Assembly: GCF_011397635.1 (NCBI RefSeq)
Contig: NC_064757.1
Coordinates: forward strand, 33,765,839 to 33,829,838
Length of the DNA: 64,000 nucleotides
Direction: 5' to 3'
Source: Epinephelus fuscoguttatus
Lineage: Eukaryota; Chordata; Actinopteri; Perciformes; Serranidae
Below are positions 1-10,257 of this stretch, in pieces. Below the pieces are notes generated by a model. The model worked only from the letters and a program-made list of their open reading frames with translations, was not told the origin of the DNA and searched no databases. The position numbers and the translations under genes were made by a program. Numbering within the stretch: the first letter of the stretch is position 1; every line of letters begins with the position of its first letter.

Positions 1-160
1 ATTCATTATGAGCATGCAGCTAACGCTACTAACGGTTCTATTGTTTACTTCCGCCGGTGTCACACTGTTAAGCTCCGACAGTGGACGTGCAGGAGCTTTT
101 TCTTTCCGCTTCCACCTGATGGCTTTTAATCAAAAATCTGTGCTTAATTTAAGATTAAGG
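1..160 (-). promoter_or_regulatory. Promoter of a further ZNF copy lying left of the window
   Basis: This block matches the sequence found about 95-110 bp upstream of the start codon in the ZNF copies of this cluster. It has, on the minus strand, GGCGGAAGTAAACAA (near 41-57), then a block read on the plus strand as GTCACACTGTTAAG and TCCGACAGTGGA, then a run of the type CTTTCCGCTTCCA. In the intact copies the start codon lies about 100 bp to the left of the GGAAGT core, which places this gene's ATG roughly 50-60 bp outside the left edge. So the cluster continues leftwards. The call rests on the similarity of five or more copies within the window. Confidence 0.7.
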
Positions 161-381
161 ATGCACATCTCACTCGCTTCGTTTAACAAGGACATTTGGT
201 AGTCATATCCAAACTACTACTTTTAATTGGCAGCCATCTTTGTTGTTACGTGTCAGATAATGATCCCCTATTAGAAACAAATGAACATTAAACGATGAAG
301 TTCTGACAAGGCTTTATTAATGTTTACGAGCCAGTAGGGCTCTAAATTCTTAGTTTTAAATTTCCGACACCTATGCAAGAT

Positions 382-464
382 GTCAGGATGGCCGAGCGGT
401 CTAAGGCGCTGCGTTCAGGTCGCAGTCTCCCCTGGAGGCGTGGGTTCGAATCCCACTTCTGACA
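382..464 (+). tRNA. tRNA-Leu (anticodon CAG)
   Basis: An 83-nt sequence folds as a type II tRNA with a long variable arm. The acceptor stem GTCAGGA pairs with the 3' TTCTGAC. The D-arm holds TGGCCGAGCGGTCTAAGG, the anticodon stem-loop is CTGCG-TTCAGGT-CGCAG with anticodon CAG, and the T-arm GTGGGTTCGAATCCCAC is canonical with an intact B box. A TTTT run at 471-474 is a suitable RNA polymerase III terminator. There is no intron and no visible damage, so the gene looks functional. It stands alone, just left of the first complete ZNF copy. Confidence 0.95.
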
Positions 465-476
465 GAAAAGTTTTGG

Positions 477-685
477 GCGCGGTATTAACTCAGCCCATAG
501 GGACTTAAGTTGGGAACCAACCGACTCGCCTGTTCAAGTCCCCCGACCTGACGAAATATGAAACGTGGCCTGGTGGCTGGAGAGGAGCAAGTTCACCTCC
601 TGGGCACTGCCCAAGTGCCCTTGTGCAAGTCACCAACCCCCCCGGGTGCCTGACCAAGGTGGAGATATTAATAAAGTATATGTAA
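477..685 (+). mobile_element. tRNA-derived SINE
   Basis: The head resembles a tRNA, with TTAACTCAGCCCATAGGGA as a worn A box and CTGTTCAAGTCCCC as a B box. The body (GTGGCCTGGTGGCTGGAGAG, then TTCACCTCCTGGGCACTGCC and TGCCCTTGTGCAAG) matches a SINE body that I recall as abundant in percomorph fish. It starts about a dozen bases downstream of the tRNA-Leu gene. Family name not assigned. Confidence 0.6.
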
Positions 686-690
686 AAAAA

Positions 691-2099
691 TTAGTAATAA
701 AGACACACTTATTTCAAATTGGTGAGATGAAACATCCAAGGCATATTTTTCCCATAAATGCATCATAGCATTGCAACACATTTGCAAGATGTATTTTTCT
801 ATAATGATGGTTTTGTTTTCTTTTCAGAGTCAGAAAAAAATTCACAGATGGTCTGGTTTTGCAATGCACCCTAATTTCAACTTTCCACTTAGCACTTTTC
901 CCCAGTTTATTCATTCTTACTATGTGTTTATATATTGCCCATACACAATACAAGGACTCTAATCCAAATCTGGACCCAAATGCAATTTAATCCAGACCCT
1001 TTATAAGATTTCATGGAACCTGAATCAATTTAAATATCAGCTGCTTAATCCAACCTTCTTGACACTGTAGAAATTTTGCAAGTGGACCACTAGGACATAT
1101 ATTTGAGTATTGCTGATATAAAGCTATACATTAGCAGTGCTCAAGTACAAGTACACAGTGTTTAGACAATGTTTTCATTTCACTGTTTATATAAATCAAG
1201 CAACTTTTTACAATTCGTCAGAACTCTTGTTAAATTCAATTTTTTAAATTTGCTGGATGTTACACTGCTAAATTTATGTATTTACTTGTTTATACGACAA
1301 GGACAAATGCATGAGACATTGCTTCATACGTAAAATACAAAGTAGATACAGGTTTCTACCCATGACTAATTTGCAACCCCTGTCCCTGGTTAGGCTTTTC
1401 GAATTAAACTTTAAGTTATATATAAATATAAAAAGAGTAGGCAGAACTGCTGAGATGTGAAAGTGCATGCAAGAGAGGGTTTATTCTGTTTATAATTATT
1501 GCACTTTTATTCTCTGATATTAACTGGCGCTATTTTCATAATCAGTTAATCACTCATCAATCATCAAACAAAAATGGCAAAGATGAGACAGAACTTGGTC
1601 ACACACAAACGTCAGATAATGCATGAAAATAGCAAAGAGAAGAAGGCATGTTTGTATTTATTGGACTTCTTACATGATCATAAAAACAACAATGGTCAGT
1701 TACTCTTAAATGTAAAATCCACTTCAGGTAAAGATGTGCAGGAGGCTTCATACAGATCCATATACAGAACACATGGTTCTTAAGTACTTATTAAACATAT
1801 TAAATTAAAGTGATTGAGAAACTTCAGAAATCAACATTTGGCACAACCAACATCCATCATGATCACACCATTATTTTAACATCCACTGCAGTGAACTCAC
1901 TGTAAACTCATATTTGTCCTTGATTTGGGAGATTATGATTGCTTTAGACATAATATTGCAAACAAAATAATAAGTAATACAGAGTCATACAAAGGAAAAC
2001 TTTACATTAACATATTGACATATCATCCTTACTTTAATATTGTACATTCAGTAAGAGAACTGTAGCTACTGTAAATGTGGATTTCATTCAGTCGGTGAA
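691..2099. other. Intergenic, no gene recognised
   Basis: AT-rich sequence with only short chance open frames. The part from about 1800 onward (for example GGGAGATTATGATTG near 1927) resembles stretches downstream of ZNF-D (near 16,960) and ZNF-G (near 33,438), so it is probably 3' flank that duplicated with the genes. Confidence 0.5.
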
Positions 2100-2119
2100 C
2101 TCGTATCCACAAAAGCTTC

Positions 2120-2311
2120 CGCTTGATATTTTCTCCTCTGTATATTGATCCCAGGTGTTTTTTCACGAGTGTGATTTGAGTAAAACTTTTCCCACAAGTG
2201 CTGCAATTATGTTTTTTTGTTTACATGAACCACTAGAACCGAATAGTTTCCCGCATATTTTGCAAATACAAGGCTACTCGTGTGTATGCATGCTTTGCCA
2301 CATGAGACATA
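2120..2311 (-). other. Fossil zinc fingers in the 3' region of ZNF-A
   Basis: Beyond the ZNF-A stop, the minus strand still encodes broken finger sequence. First come the remains of the terminal finger ([15 protein letters not shown] in another frame), then KICGK, and finally a near-complete CSTCGKSFTQITLVKKH near 2155-2210. The same last fossil finger is found after ZNF-C and ZNF-E, so the ancestor had a longer array that had already ended early before the copies split. Confidence 0.6.
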
Positions 2312-5300
2312 TCAATATATAGTTTCCCACAGGTCTTCCAAGTGCTTCTCATTAGCGTGGGCTCGTCTCATGTGGACCAACAAGTTACTCTTGCGTCCGA
2401 AATCCCTTCCACACACTTTGCAAGAATACGGCTTCTCACCTGTGTGGGTTCTCATGTGCACTATCAAATCATCGTTACGTCTGAAATCTTTCCCGCATAT
2501 TCTACAAAAATACGGCTTCTCGCCCGTGTGGATTCTTCTGTGAACGTTTAGTGTTGATGTCTGACTGAATCGTTTCCCGCAGATCTTGCAAAGGTACGGC
2601 TTCTCACCTGTGTGGGTTCTCATGTGGACTTTCAAGACGCTGCTAAGTCTGAAATCTTTCCCACATATTTTGCAACAATACGGCTTCTCACCTGTGTGGA
2701 TGGTCAGGTGTCTCTCCAGTGACGACTTACACTTAAATTCTTTTCCACACGTGTCACATGTGAAACACTGTTTACCTTTGTGAGCATTATAGTGAAACCC
2801 TGACAACTTAGGTTTGTCTATACTGTAACTGTGACTTCTGCTTTTGTGATCTCTCTTGTGTGGTTCTAACCCAGTATTTCTAGTGGATCCTGAGCCTCCG
2901 TGCTCGCCTCCTCTCAAATACTGGCTCTCAGCTACACGAGAGCTGTGCGAGAGGAGCTGGTAGTCACTGTTTGGTTCAGATCCCACAGAGCTTATAACTG
3001 AAATGTAGCTTAAATGGTTTTCCTCCCCCACACTCTGAGCTTCATCGATATCTAAGTACGGTGACTGATCGTCACTGTTGTCACTGTCCTCATAATTGGG
3101 AGTCATCATAAAGGTATCAGTCTCGTGATTCAGCACAAGTGGCTCTTCCTCCTGATTGGCACAGAGGTCATCCTCTTCGTCTTTAATCTGTGAAAGCTCT
3201 GGGTCCTCTTGGTCCAGACTGGAGTTCCCATCTTGAATACAGAGCTGCTGGTCAGCGAGAGCCTCCTCCTCCTCCTCCATAGAGGCATGTTGCTGTGGGA
3301 GCTCTGGAGGGACAGAGAACAAACGGAATAAGACACCTTTGTGATGACAGAGTAACACACATCTATGTCTCAAAACCATTAGGGCGCTACAGTGGGAGAA
3401 ATAATTACTACACAAACTTGTTTCCAATATATCTATTCACATGAAATTTAGACAAGACATTGGTAATAACACAATAAAACTACACCAAAAACAAAAGAAT
3501 ATTTAACACACTTACTGAAACCTATTTAACACTTTGTGGAGAAACCTTTGTTTGCAATGTCAGCTTCAAGACATTTCCTGAACAATGAAACTAACCTCTC
3601 ACAGTGTTGAGGTGAGATTTGTCTCGTTTGACCACATTACATTCTTCCATTGATCTACAGGCTCCTCATAAGGTTGTGTAGCAAACTTCAAACAAGCTCT
3701 TAGATAACAAGAAGAAAGTCTGTGTGGAAGAATGGGCCAAAATCCCACCTGAACACCCTGAGAGATTAGTTTCTTTATACAGAAAGCACTTGGTAGAGCA
3801 TGCACACAATACATTAAAGCTGAGTCCTGATTTGAATCCAGCATGGACTTCAGCTGCATGTCATCCCCTCTCTCTCTCCTCCGTCTTTCCTTTCTTTCTC
3901 TAAGCTATAAGGGGAACTTAAAGAGCCTTAGATTACAGCGGCATACCCTCTAGTTACCCTGTAACTAAATGTAACTGATGACAGTAGAGCTGCATAAATT
4001 TGCAATCTGGCCTAGCGCAATATCCAAATTGCAGGAGCTGCAATTTTTTTTAAAGAAGGTAAAATGTGTCACTGCACCATACCATTATAAATGAGTGCTA
4101 CTACAGAGATGCCCCGGCCTATAAATCATATTCAAGGTGTAAGGGGACAGGCTTGCTTGGTACAGTCTCCCAACAAAAAACACATCATCATTTTTGCTTT
4201 TTTTTTTTTTTTTTTTTTTTTTTGTGAAAATGAAATGCAAAAATTACCATTACAACTAAAACTGTGCCTCATGCAGCATTATCTGTCAAAAATAATCACA
4301 ATTTGATTAATGATAGTGCTTTAGATTACAGTCTGCAGGGCCTGTAATTAGCATGTAACACAGTGTAACAAGGGGGAACTACCACTGCATGTACATGTAT
4401 CTTACCCTGCAACTACGGAAAACAATTTATTTCGATTTCACGTGCCTTAAAACATGGAAAAACTAAATGAACTGCAGTTTGCTATCACAAGAGTATATTA
4501 ACCATACACAGTATACACGTGATGCATACCTTGTTTTTTATCTTGCTGTATTTGTATTTATTTCCTAGGATGAAAGGAGGCCGTGCACAGAGCTGATAAA
4601 AGGTAAGCTTGCACCTTGAGGAGCTGTAATGCTGGTCAACCAAAACTGCCAGGGAAAAGACTGTTCACATTTTAACAATGTAGTTTGCTTGTTTGTTGGT
4701 ATAAAACAAAATCACATATGATTTATTAAGTGATGCAGAAGTCATTACTTCCCTATGCGCCCTGATGTTTGCTCAGTTTTATGACCAAACTCTGTAGCCT
4801 GTAATTGTAATAGAAATGGTAACCAACAGGTTCTCTCTCCAAGTTCCTCCAAAAAAACATCAAGATTATTGCTCAGTGCGTCACAATACCCCAACAGAGT
4901 ACGTAACCAGTGCTTAAAAATAACTACATAACTGCCTTTAATTTGCCCGGTGTGGCTACACCTTTTTACAAATTAACGCCTGTGTCAATTAGACGCCTGG
5001 TCTGGTTGCAAATCGGTTCATTTTTTAATAGAAGTATGAAGTATGAATGAATAAACCCAGCTTGTTGGCTACCTCAAATTACGTGTCCACTCCTCATATA
5101 CCCTGTAAATTATTTATATTCCCGTGGTCCGTAAGGGTCCTCAGATCAAAATAATAAAAAGGGTTTTTTTTTCTTAAAAATTAATTCAAGTTGTTAAGGT
5201 TGTTTTAACAGGATAAAGTGGTTTTGTGTCAGTATGCTGGGTGTGGTAACTCTCTTTCTCTCTGTTGCTTTTTGGGAACTAGATGAAATTAATTATGTGT

Positions 5301-5986
5301 TACCTGAAACCTAATTTGTATACAAGTAATCATTTTGGGATGGGAAATACAATCACATTGTTTATTTATAATAAACAATGTGATTGTATTTCCCATCTTT
5401 ACTGAGCAACAGTTTTGAGAGAAAGAAATTAAAGGTCTGTCCCAAATAAAGGCCTGTTGCTTCCAGTGATTTAAGCAAATTACAGCCTGGGCTATTAATA
5501 GAAGTTTTACGGTATACGTATTAGTCTGATGTACTGTTACACCCGGAGTACACAAGATAAGACAGCAAATTGATTCCAGAGTAATTATACATCGCATGCT
5601 GTAATCTTTAACCCTTTCCCCTGTATAATTCCACTTTACTGCATGTAACTTTTCATGTATTAAAATATCTGGACCAGATTTCATGTGAATGCAGTTAGCT
5701 GCATTGGAAACATGTTTCACGAAAACAATGCTGACGTGTTGAGTAACACACGTAACCCCCAACTTTAATTAAGTCATGCTGTGTGTTTTCTTAGGACCAC
5801 CGATGTTTACACACCTATCCTGTGCGTATTTATCTCAGGTTTGCAAACGACGTCCAACAGTCTGCGCTGACGGTCGAGCTCTTCTTCGTACTCGATGACG
5901 GTCTTCTCGAAAAATCCAAATATTTCTTCCGCAGCTACGGCGAGTCGCTCGTTGACAAACTCCCTCAAATACTCAACTGAAGACAT
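2312..5986 (-). CDS. ZNF-A: C2H2 zinc-finger protein, 5 fingers, truncated last finger
   Basis: Two exons: 5986-5815 (172 nt, ATG at 5986) and 3303-2312, separated by a 2.5-kb phase-1 intron; the join stays in frame and gives 387 residues. Residues 1-57 form the family N-terminal domain ([15 protein letters not shown]..., [15 protein letters not shown]). Residues 58-239 are an acidic linker. Five C2H2 fingers with TGEKPY-type linkers follow from about 240 to 377; the fifth has the longer H-X4-H spacing (HMRRAH). Paralogues have one more finger here. In ZNF-A a net 5-nt loss after the ANEK linker removes the first cysteine and shifts the frame, so the protein ends in [10 protein letters not shown]. 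The role is inferred: sequence-specific nuclear DNA-binding protein, probably a repressor. Target unknown. Confidence 0.85.
3500..3860 (-). mobile_element. Possible Tc1-like DNA transposon relic in ZNF-A intron
   Basis: The minus strand encodes [14 protein letters not shown], which resembles the (W)xNVLWSDET stretch of Tc1-type transposases. The plus strand near 3530-3600 (TTTGTGGAGAAACCTTTG) resembles a repeat common in fish DNA transposons. The match is short and the ends were not found, so this is tentative. Confidence 0.3.
4198..4223. repeat. Poly-T tract in ZNF-A intron
   Basis: A homopolymer T run of about 25 nt within AT-rich intronic sequence. The rest of the intron (3304-5814) shows no coding signal; TTTAGATTACAG occurs near both 3930 and 4320, suggesting two copies of a short unclassified repeat. 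Confidence 0.6.
5339..5397. repeat. Perfect 27-bp hairpin with 5-nt loop
   Basis: Arms 5339-5365 and 5371-5397 are exact reverse complements (the left arm begins GATGGGAAATACAATC) around the loop TTATA. The palindrome lies in the ZNF-A intron. Its exactness argues for a recent origin. An open frame reads through it on the minus strand but has no recognisable domain. Confidence 0.9.
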
Positions 5987-6049
5987 TGTTGCCTAGTTAC
6001 AAAAATGGAGTAATGAATCTGCACTACAGCTACAATGTCGTCTAACGGC

Positions 6050-6150
6050 TGCTGCTAACGCTACTAGCGGCTGTGTTGTTTACTTCCGCTGGACGTCACA
6101 CTGTTAAGTTCCGACAGCGGAAGTTGGGGAGCATTTAGTTCCGCTTCCAG
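6050..6150 (-). promoter_or_regulatory. ZNF-A promoter cassette
   Basis: On the minus strand it has CAGCGGAAGTAAACAACAC about 95 bp before the ATG, preceded by the CTGTCGGAACTTAACAGTGTG block. The order is shared with the other ZNF copies. GCGGAAGT resembles an ETS-family site; the function is inferred. Confidence 0.6.
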
Positions 6151-6224
6151 CTGACTGATGGCATTTCATTCAGAACTTGTGTGTAAATATCATAAGCATT
6201 GTTTTGTTACCTCAGTAATTGTGT

Positions 6225-7050
6225 ATAAAAATACACTAATAATAATGATGATAGTAATAATATTCTTTATTTATAAACGCTTTTCAAAACGGAGTTACAA
6301 GTTGCTTTACATGTCAATAATTAAAACAGACAAGACAAAAACAACAACTTTTAAAAGAACTGATAAAGGCACTTCAGTGTATAAAAACAGGAAATAAAAG
6401 ACAGTCTAAATGAACTTAAAACTCAAGTAAAATCAGGAAAGGCTCTCTGATAAAAGTATGTTTTAAGAAAAGACATAAAAAGGGATCACTGACTCGACCT
6501 GATTTCTCTGGCAGATTGTCCTTTTTAGTTTTCAGCTGGGACTATGGAACAGACAAAAGACCTCTGCCCGAGGACCTCAAAGTACATCCTGGCATGTTCT
6601 GCACCAAGAGGTCGGAGATATAGCTGGGAGAGAGACCATGAAGAGCCTTAAAAGTAATCAGTAAACTCTTAAAATCTATTCTGGGACACACTGGGAGCCG
6701 ATGTTAAGAGGCTGAAACTGCGGTGATGTGATCATGTCTCTTGGTTCTGGTTAAAAGTCTGGCAGCTGAATTGTGTACAGCCTGGGGTTGATAAATAGGT
6801 TTTTGATTCAGTCAAGAAAAGAGGCTGCTGAAGTCATCCAGGCGAGAAGAGATGAAGGCACGTAAAATTGTCTCTGTGTCTTTAAAAGCTGAAATGGATC
6901 CAATTTTTTTTTAAATATTTCTAACTGATAAAAACATGTTTGCACAAGCTTTGTGACGTGCTCCTCAAAACTTAAATTACTGTCAAACCAGACCCCTCGA
7001 TTTCTTGTAACAGGTTTGATATTATCGCCAAGGACAGAAATAAGCAGCAT
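6225..7050 (-). mobile_element. L2/Maui-like LINE fragment
   Basis: The minus strand encodes a piece resembling the end of an L2-clade reverse transcriptase (RGVWFDSNLSFEEHVTKLV, then TCFYQLE). The left end (TTTATTTATAAACGC, TTTTCAAAACGGAGTTACA) is the typical 3' tail of such fish LINEs, preceded by ATA-rich repeats. It is strongly 5'-truncated. A second copy lies at 34,096-34,800. Confidence 0.75.
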
Positions 7051-7441
7051 GGAAGAGGTATTGAATCATTATCATTCGTGATGCATTCAAAATTTGAATC
7101 AAGTAAAAAGTGTCACACAGTGTGACTTGCTCAACCTCGTAGTGCAGCATGATCATCTTATCATTATCAGCTGTGTGCCAAAGGTGTGGTCTACTTAACA
7201 GTAAGTGCACCTGTGTCTCAGTACGATTGTTGATCTTGAAGAAGACCCAAAGGTCAAAACGTCATCATCAAAATAAAAGAAATGCATATGGAGCCAGTGT
7301 GTGCGAGACTTGTGTTCTGTAATCAAGTCAACTGCCAGTAACATAATTCTTGGTGTGCTTTACATTTGCCTGTGTCTGGGAGGCCCTTTCAGTAACCCAT
7401 CCATGACTGAATCATCTCCCACATATTTTACAAACACGAAG
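7051..7441 (-). other. 3' flank of ZNF-B with fossil finger
   Basis: Just past the ZNF-B stop the minus strand encodes LRVCKICGR followed by a stop and a degraded remainder (7385-7441), a dead ninth finger. At 7225-7275 there is a short interspersed-repeat motif (TTGAAGAAGACCCAAAGGTC). Nothing else was recognised. Confidence 0.5.
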
Positions 7442-8962
7442 CTACTTCCCTGTGTGCGTCCTCATGTGATCTGCCAAATTAGATGCATCAAGGCAACCTT
7501 CCCCACAGGTCTCACATACGTACAGCTTCTCACCTGTGTGGTCTCTCCTAATGTGGATCGTCAGGTCACGACTAGCTGTGAAACCTCTCCCACATGTTTT
7601 GCAAGTATGTGGTTTCTCGCCTGTGTGGACTGTCATATGCCTTATCAATCCTGAAATGTCACAGAACCCTCTGTCGCATGTCTTGCAGACGTACGGCTTC
7701 ACACCCGTGTGGGTTCTCGTGTGGACATTTAAGTTGCTGCTACATTTGAAAGCTTTCCCACATGTTTTGCAGGAGTACGGCTTCTCGCCTGTGTGGGTTC
7801 TTAGATGAATGTTCAGTGAGGATGTCTGACGGAATATTTTGCCACATGTGTTGCAAGAGTATGGTTTTTCACCCGTGTGGGTTCTCATGTGATTATTCAA
7901 TACCGATTTGCCACGGAATCTTTTCCCGCAGGTCGTGCAAAGGTACGGCCGCTCCCCTGTGTGGGTCCTCATGTGGACACTCAGGACACTGCTACATGTG
8001 AAGTCTTTGCCACATGTTTTGCAAGAATATGGTTTTTCACCTGTGTGTGTTCTCATGTGTTTCTGCAGTTGTGACTTATACTTGAAATCTTTTCCACATT
8101 TGTCACATTCAGAAGACCGTTTAGGTGTGTGAGTATTACGGTCAATCTCTGACAAGTTAGAGTTGCTAACATCGTTACTGTGACTTCTGATTTTGTGACA
8201 TCTTCTCTTTAGTTTTGTCTCTGCGTCTTCAGCTAATCCCGAGTCTCCATGCTTGCCTTCTTTCTGCTCTTTGCTCTCAGCTACATGAGAGCTGTGAGAG
8301 AGGACCTGGTGGTCACTGTGTGCTTCTGATACCACAGAGTTTATAACTGGCATGTTGGCTACACACTCCTTCTCCTCTGCACTTAGAGTTTCATCAGGAT
8401 TTGAGTCCAGAGTCTGATCTTCACCGTGGTCACTGTCCTCATGAGTAGGAGTCAACATAAAGGTATCAGCCTCCTCCTTCAGTTCAAGTTGCTCTCCCTC
8501 CTGACTGATGCAGAGTTCCTCCTCTTCCTCTTTAATCTGTGGAGGCTCTGGGTCCTCTTGGTCCAGACTGGAGCTCCTCTCCTGAATACAGAACTGCTGG
8601 TCAGCGAGCACCTCCTCCTTCTTACAGACATGTTGCTGTGGGAGCTCTGGAGGAACAGGGAACAAAATAGATAGGATACTACTGTGATTATAGAAAGCAC
8701 CTGCGCAGATAAATACAAGTCTGTATTTAAACCATTACTATGGCTCACACTCCCCTCATAGTTTTATAGACCATTAAAGTTTTTACACACCTGCCCCGAG
8801 TAACTTTACTTCAGGTTTCCCAACGATGTCCAGCAGTTTGCGCTGGCGACTGATCTCTTCCTCGTACTTCACGATACTTTCTTCAAAAACTCTGAATATT
8901 TCTTCAGCAGCAGCAGTTAGTCTCTCTTTGACAAACTCTCTCAAAGACTCAACTGAAGACAT
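7442..8962 (-). CDS. ZNF-B: C2H2 zinc-finger protein, 8 fingers
   Basis: Exons 8962-8791 (172 nt) and 8646-7442, intron 144 bp, phase 1; 458 residues. The N-terminal domain is [15 protein letters not shown]... with a more diverged [15 protein letters not shown] part. The linker (58-237) is acidic, with [15 protein letters not shown] and [12 protein letters not shown]. Eight fingers run from about 238 to 455. Finger 7 has H-X4-H spacing (HIRRDH). Finger 8 ([17 protein letters not shown]) has lost the core phenylalanine, so it may fold poorly. It has the longest array in the cluster. Transposon debris replaces the usual promoter block upstream. Inferred role: nuclear DNA-binding regulator. Confidence 0.88.
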
Positions 8963-9046
8963 TGTTGTTTAATTACTGATGAAACGGAAACAGTATCGAC
9001 AACCAGTTCATTCAGTACTGTACGTTCATGCCATGTTATTTAAGTT

Positions 9047-9140
9047 AATCTTCTTCTTCTTCTTCTTCGTCTTTGCATTTTTGGCAGATTGCAGTACTAA
9101 GTTTTAGGTGCACAGCGTCACCTACCGTACCGGAGTGTTT
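9047..9140 (-). mobile_element. Short retroposon-like repeat with (GAA)n tail
   Basis: Read on the minus strand: TAGGTGACGCTGTGCACCTA, later CTGCCAAAAATGCAAAG, then a GAA microsatellite tail that ends about 100 bp upstream of the ZNF-B ATG. The repeat at 10,076-10,160 has the same layout. This looks like the 3' end of a non-LTR element; family unknown. Confidence 0.45.
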
Positions 9141-9290
9141 ACAACAGGCTCTAGTTTACACTAAATGATAGGGTACATTTCCTTGGTACAACTGGTCGGA
9201 CAATTTGTAAAGTGTAACTCTAAGAAATCTCAAATCCTGCGGTCTTTCGGGAAAATACCGAGGTTATGGGATATTACAGGACATATGTGG

Positions 9291-9382
9291 AAAAAGTGTC
9301 TGTCTGTCTGTCTGTCTATTTGTCAATCTATCTGTCCACCTACCTGTCTATCTACCTATCTGTCCGTCCGTCCGTCCGTCCG

Positions 9383-9467
<85 letters not shown>

Positions 9468-9490
9468 TTGTCAGTCTACCTATCTATCTA

Positions 9491-9534
<44 letters not shown>

Positions 9535-9620
9535 TGTATCTGCCTGCCTGCCTGTCTGTCTGTCTGTCTGTCTATCTACCTACCTATCTACGGTCAGTCA
9601 GTCCGTCAGTCTGTCTTTGC
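9291..9620. repeat. Complex tetranucleotide microsatellite (TCTG/TCTA/TCCG)n
   Basis: About 330 bp of mixed TCTG, TCTA, TCCG and TGCC units, including a nearly pure TCTA run at about 9382-9436. It gives long false open frames of Ser/Leu/Val/Cys/Tyr repeats, which are not genes. Confidence 0.95.
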
Positions 9621-10075
9621 AATGAATACTCCGATATTCCATCAATACACATTAAGGAATCTAGCTCGGAGTATATATGCATTATATAACATAAATGATT
9701 AATCAGTATCATAAATTAGCATCATAGCTACAATGTTGAATGACATCATAGCCTGTTTTGGTGTACAGTTGCAGGCTCAATTATTTGTTAAATTGTAATA
9801 ATAATTAAATATAAAGGAAAGAAAGAAAGAAAGAGACATGGATCAAAAGAGGAAGGGTGGGGGGCCTCTACACAGGGCCAAGAACTTGGTGCTAAGCTCC
9901 TGGCCAGAAGTATATAAGTAATGGAGAGAATCTAAAGAGGGAGCTAAAGAACTGTGAGGTGGGAATATTCAGTCTAAATAATTCATTAGGCACTGAGGAA
10001 AAGAAAATATAAAAACTTGTTTGATTTTTTAAAAGAAACCAAGCAAAGATTTTTTTTAATCCTAATGGAGTACTG

Positions 10076-10160
10076 GGCTGTGGCCAGTAGGTGGCGGCAA
10101 TGTGCCTTCAACGCCAGTTGGCACCTGCCATTAAAAAATAAGTCGAAGAAGAAGAAGTAA
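10076..10160 (+). mobile_element. Short retroposon-like repeat with (GAA)n tail
   Basis: TAGGTGGCGGCAATGTGCCT, then CACCTGCCATTAAAA and a GAAGAAGAAG tail that runs directly into AAGTAAACAATAC, the remains of the family promoter motif of ZNF-C. Same family as 9047-9140 but on the other strand. Confidence 0.5.
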
Positions 10161-10257
10161 ACAATACAGGAGCTAGTAGCGTTAGCTGCGCTCTCATGTC
10201 GGAAGACGATATTACAGTAGTAGTGCAGCTTATAATTTAATTTACAACGTCACAACA

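Noticed and set aside
5289-5762. 157-codon minus-strand frame in the ZNF-A intron
   Set aside because: No recognisable domain, runs through the perfect hairpin, and codon use looks random.
9165-9689. Open frames of 119-174 codons rich in Ser, Leu, Val, Cys and Tyr
   Set aside because: They only translate the TCTG/TCTA microsatellite and have no independent coding signal.
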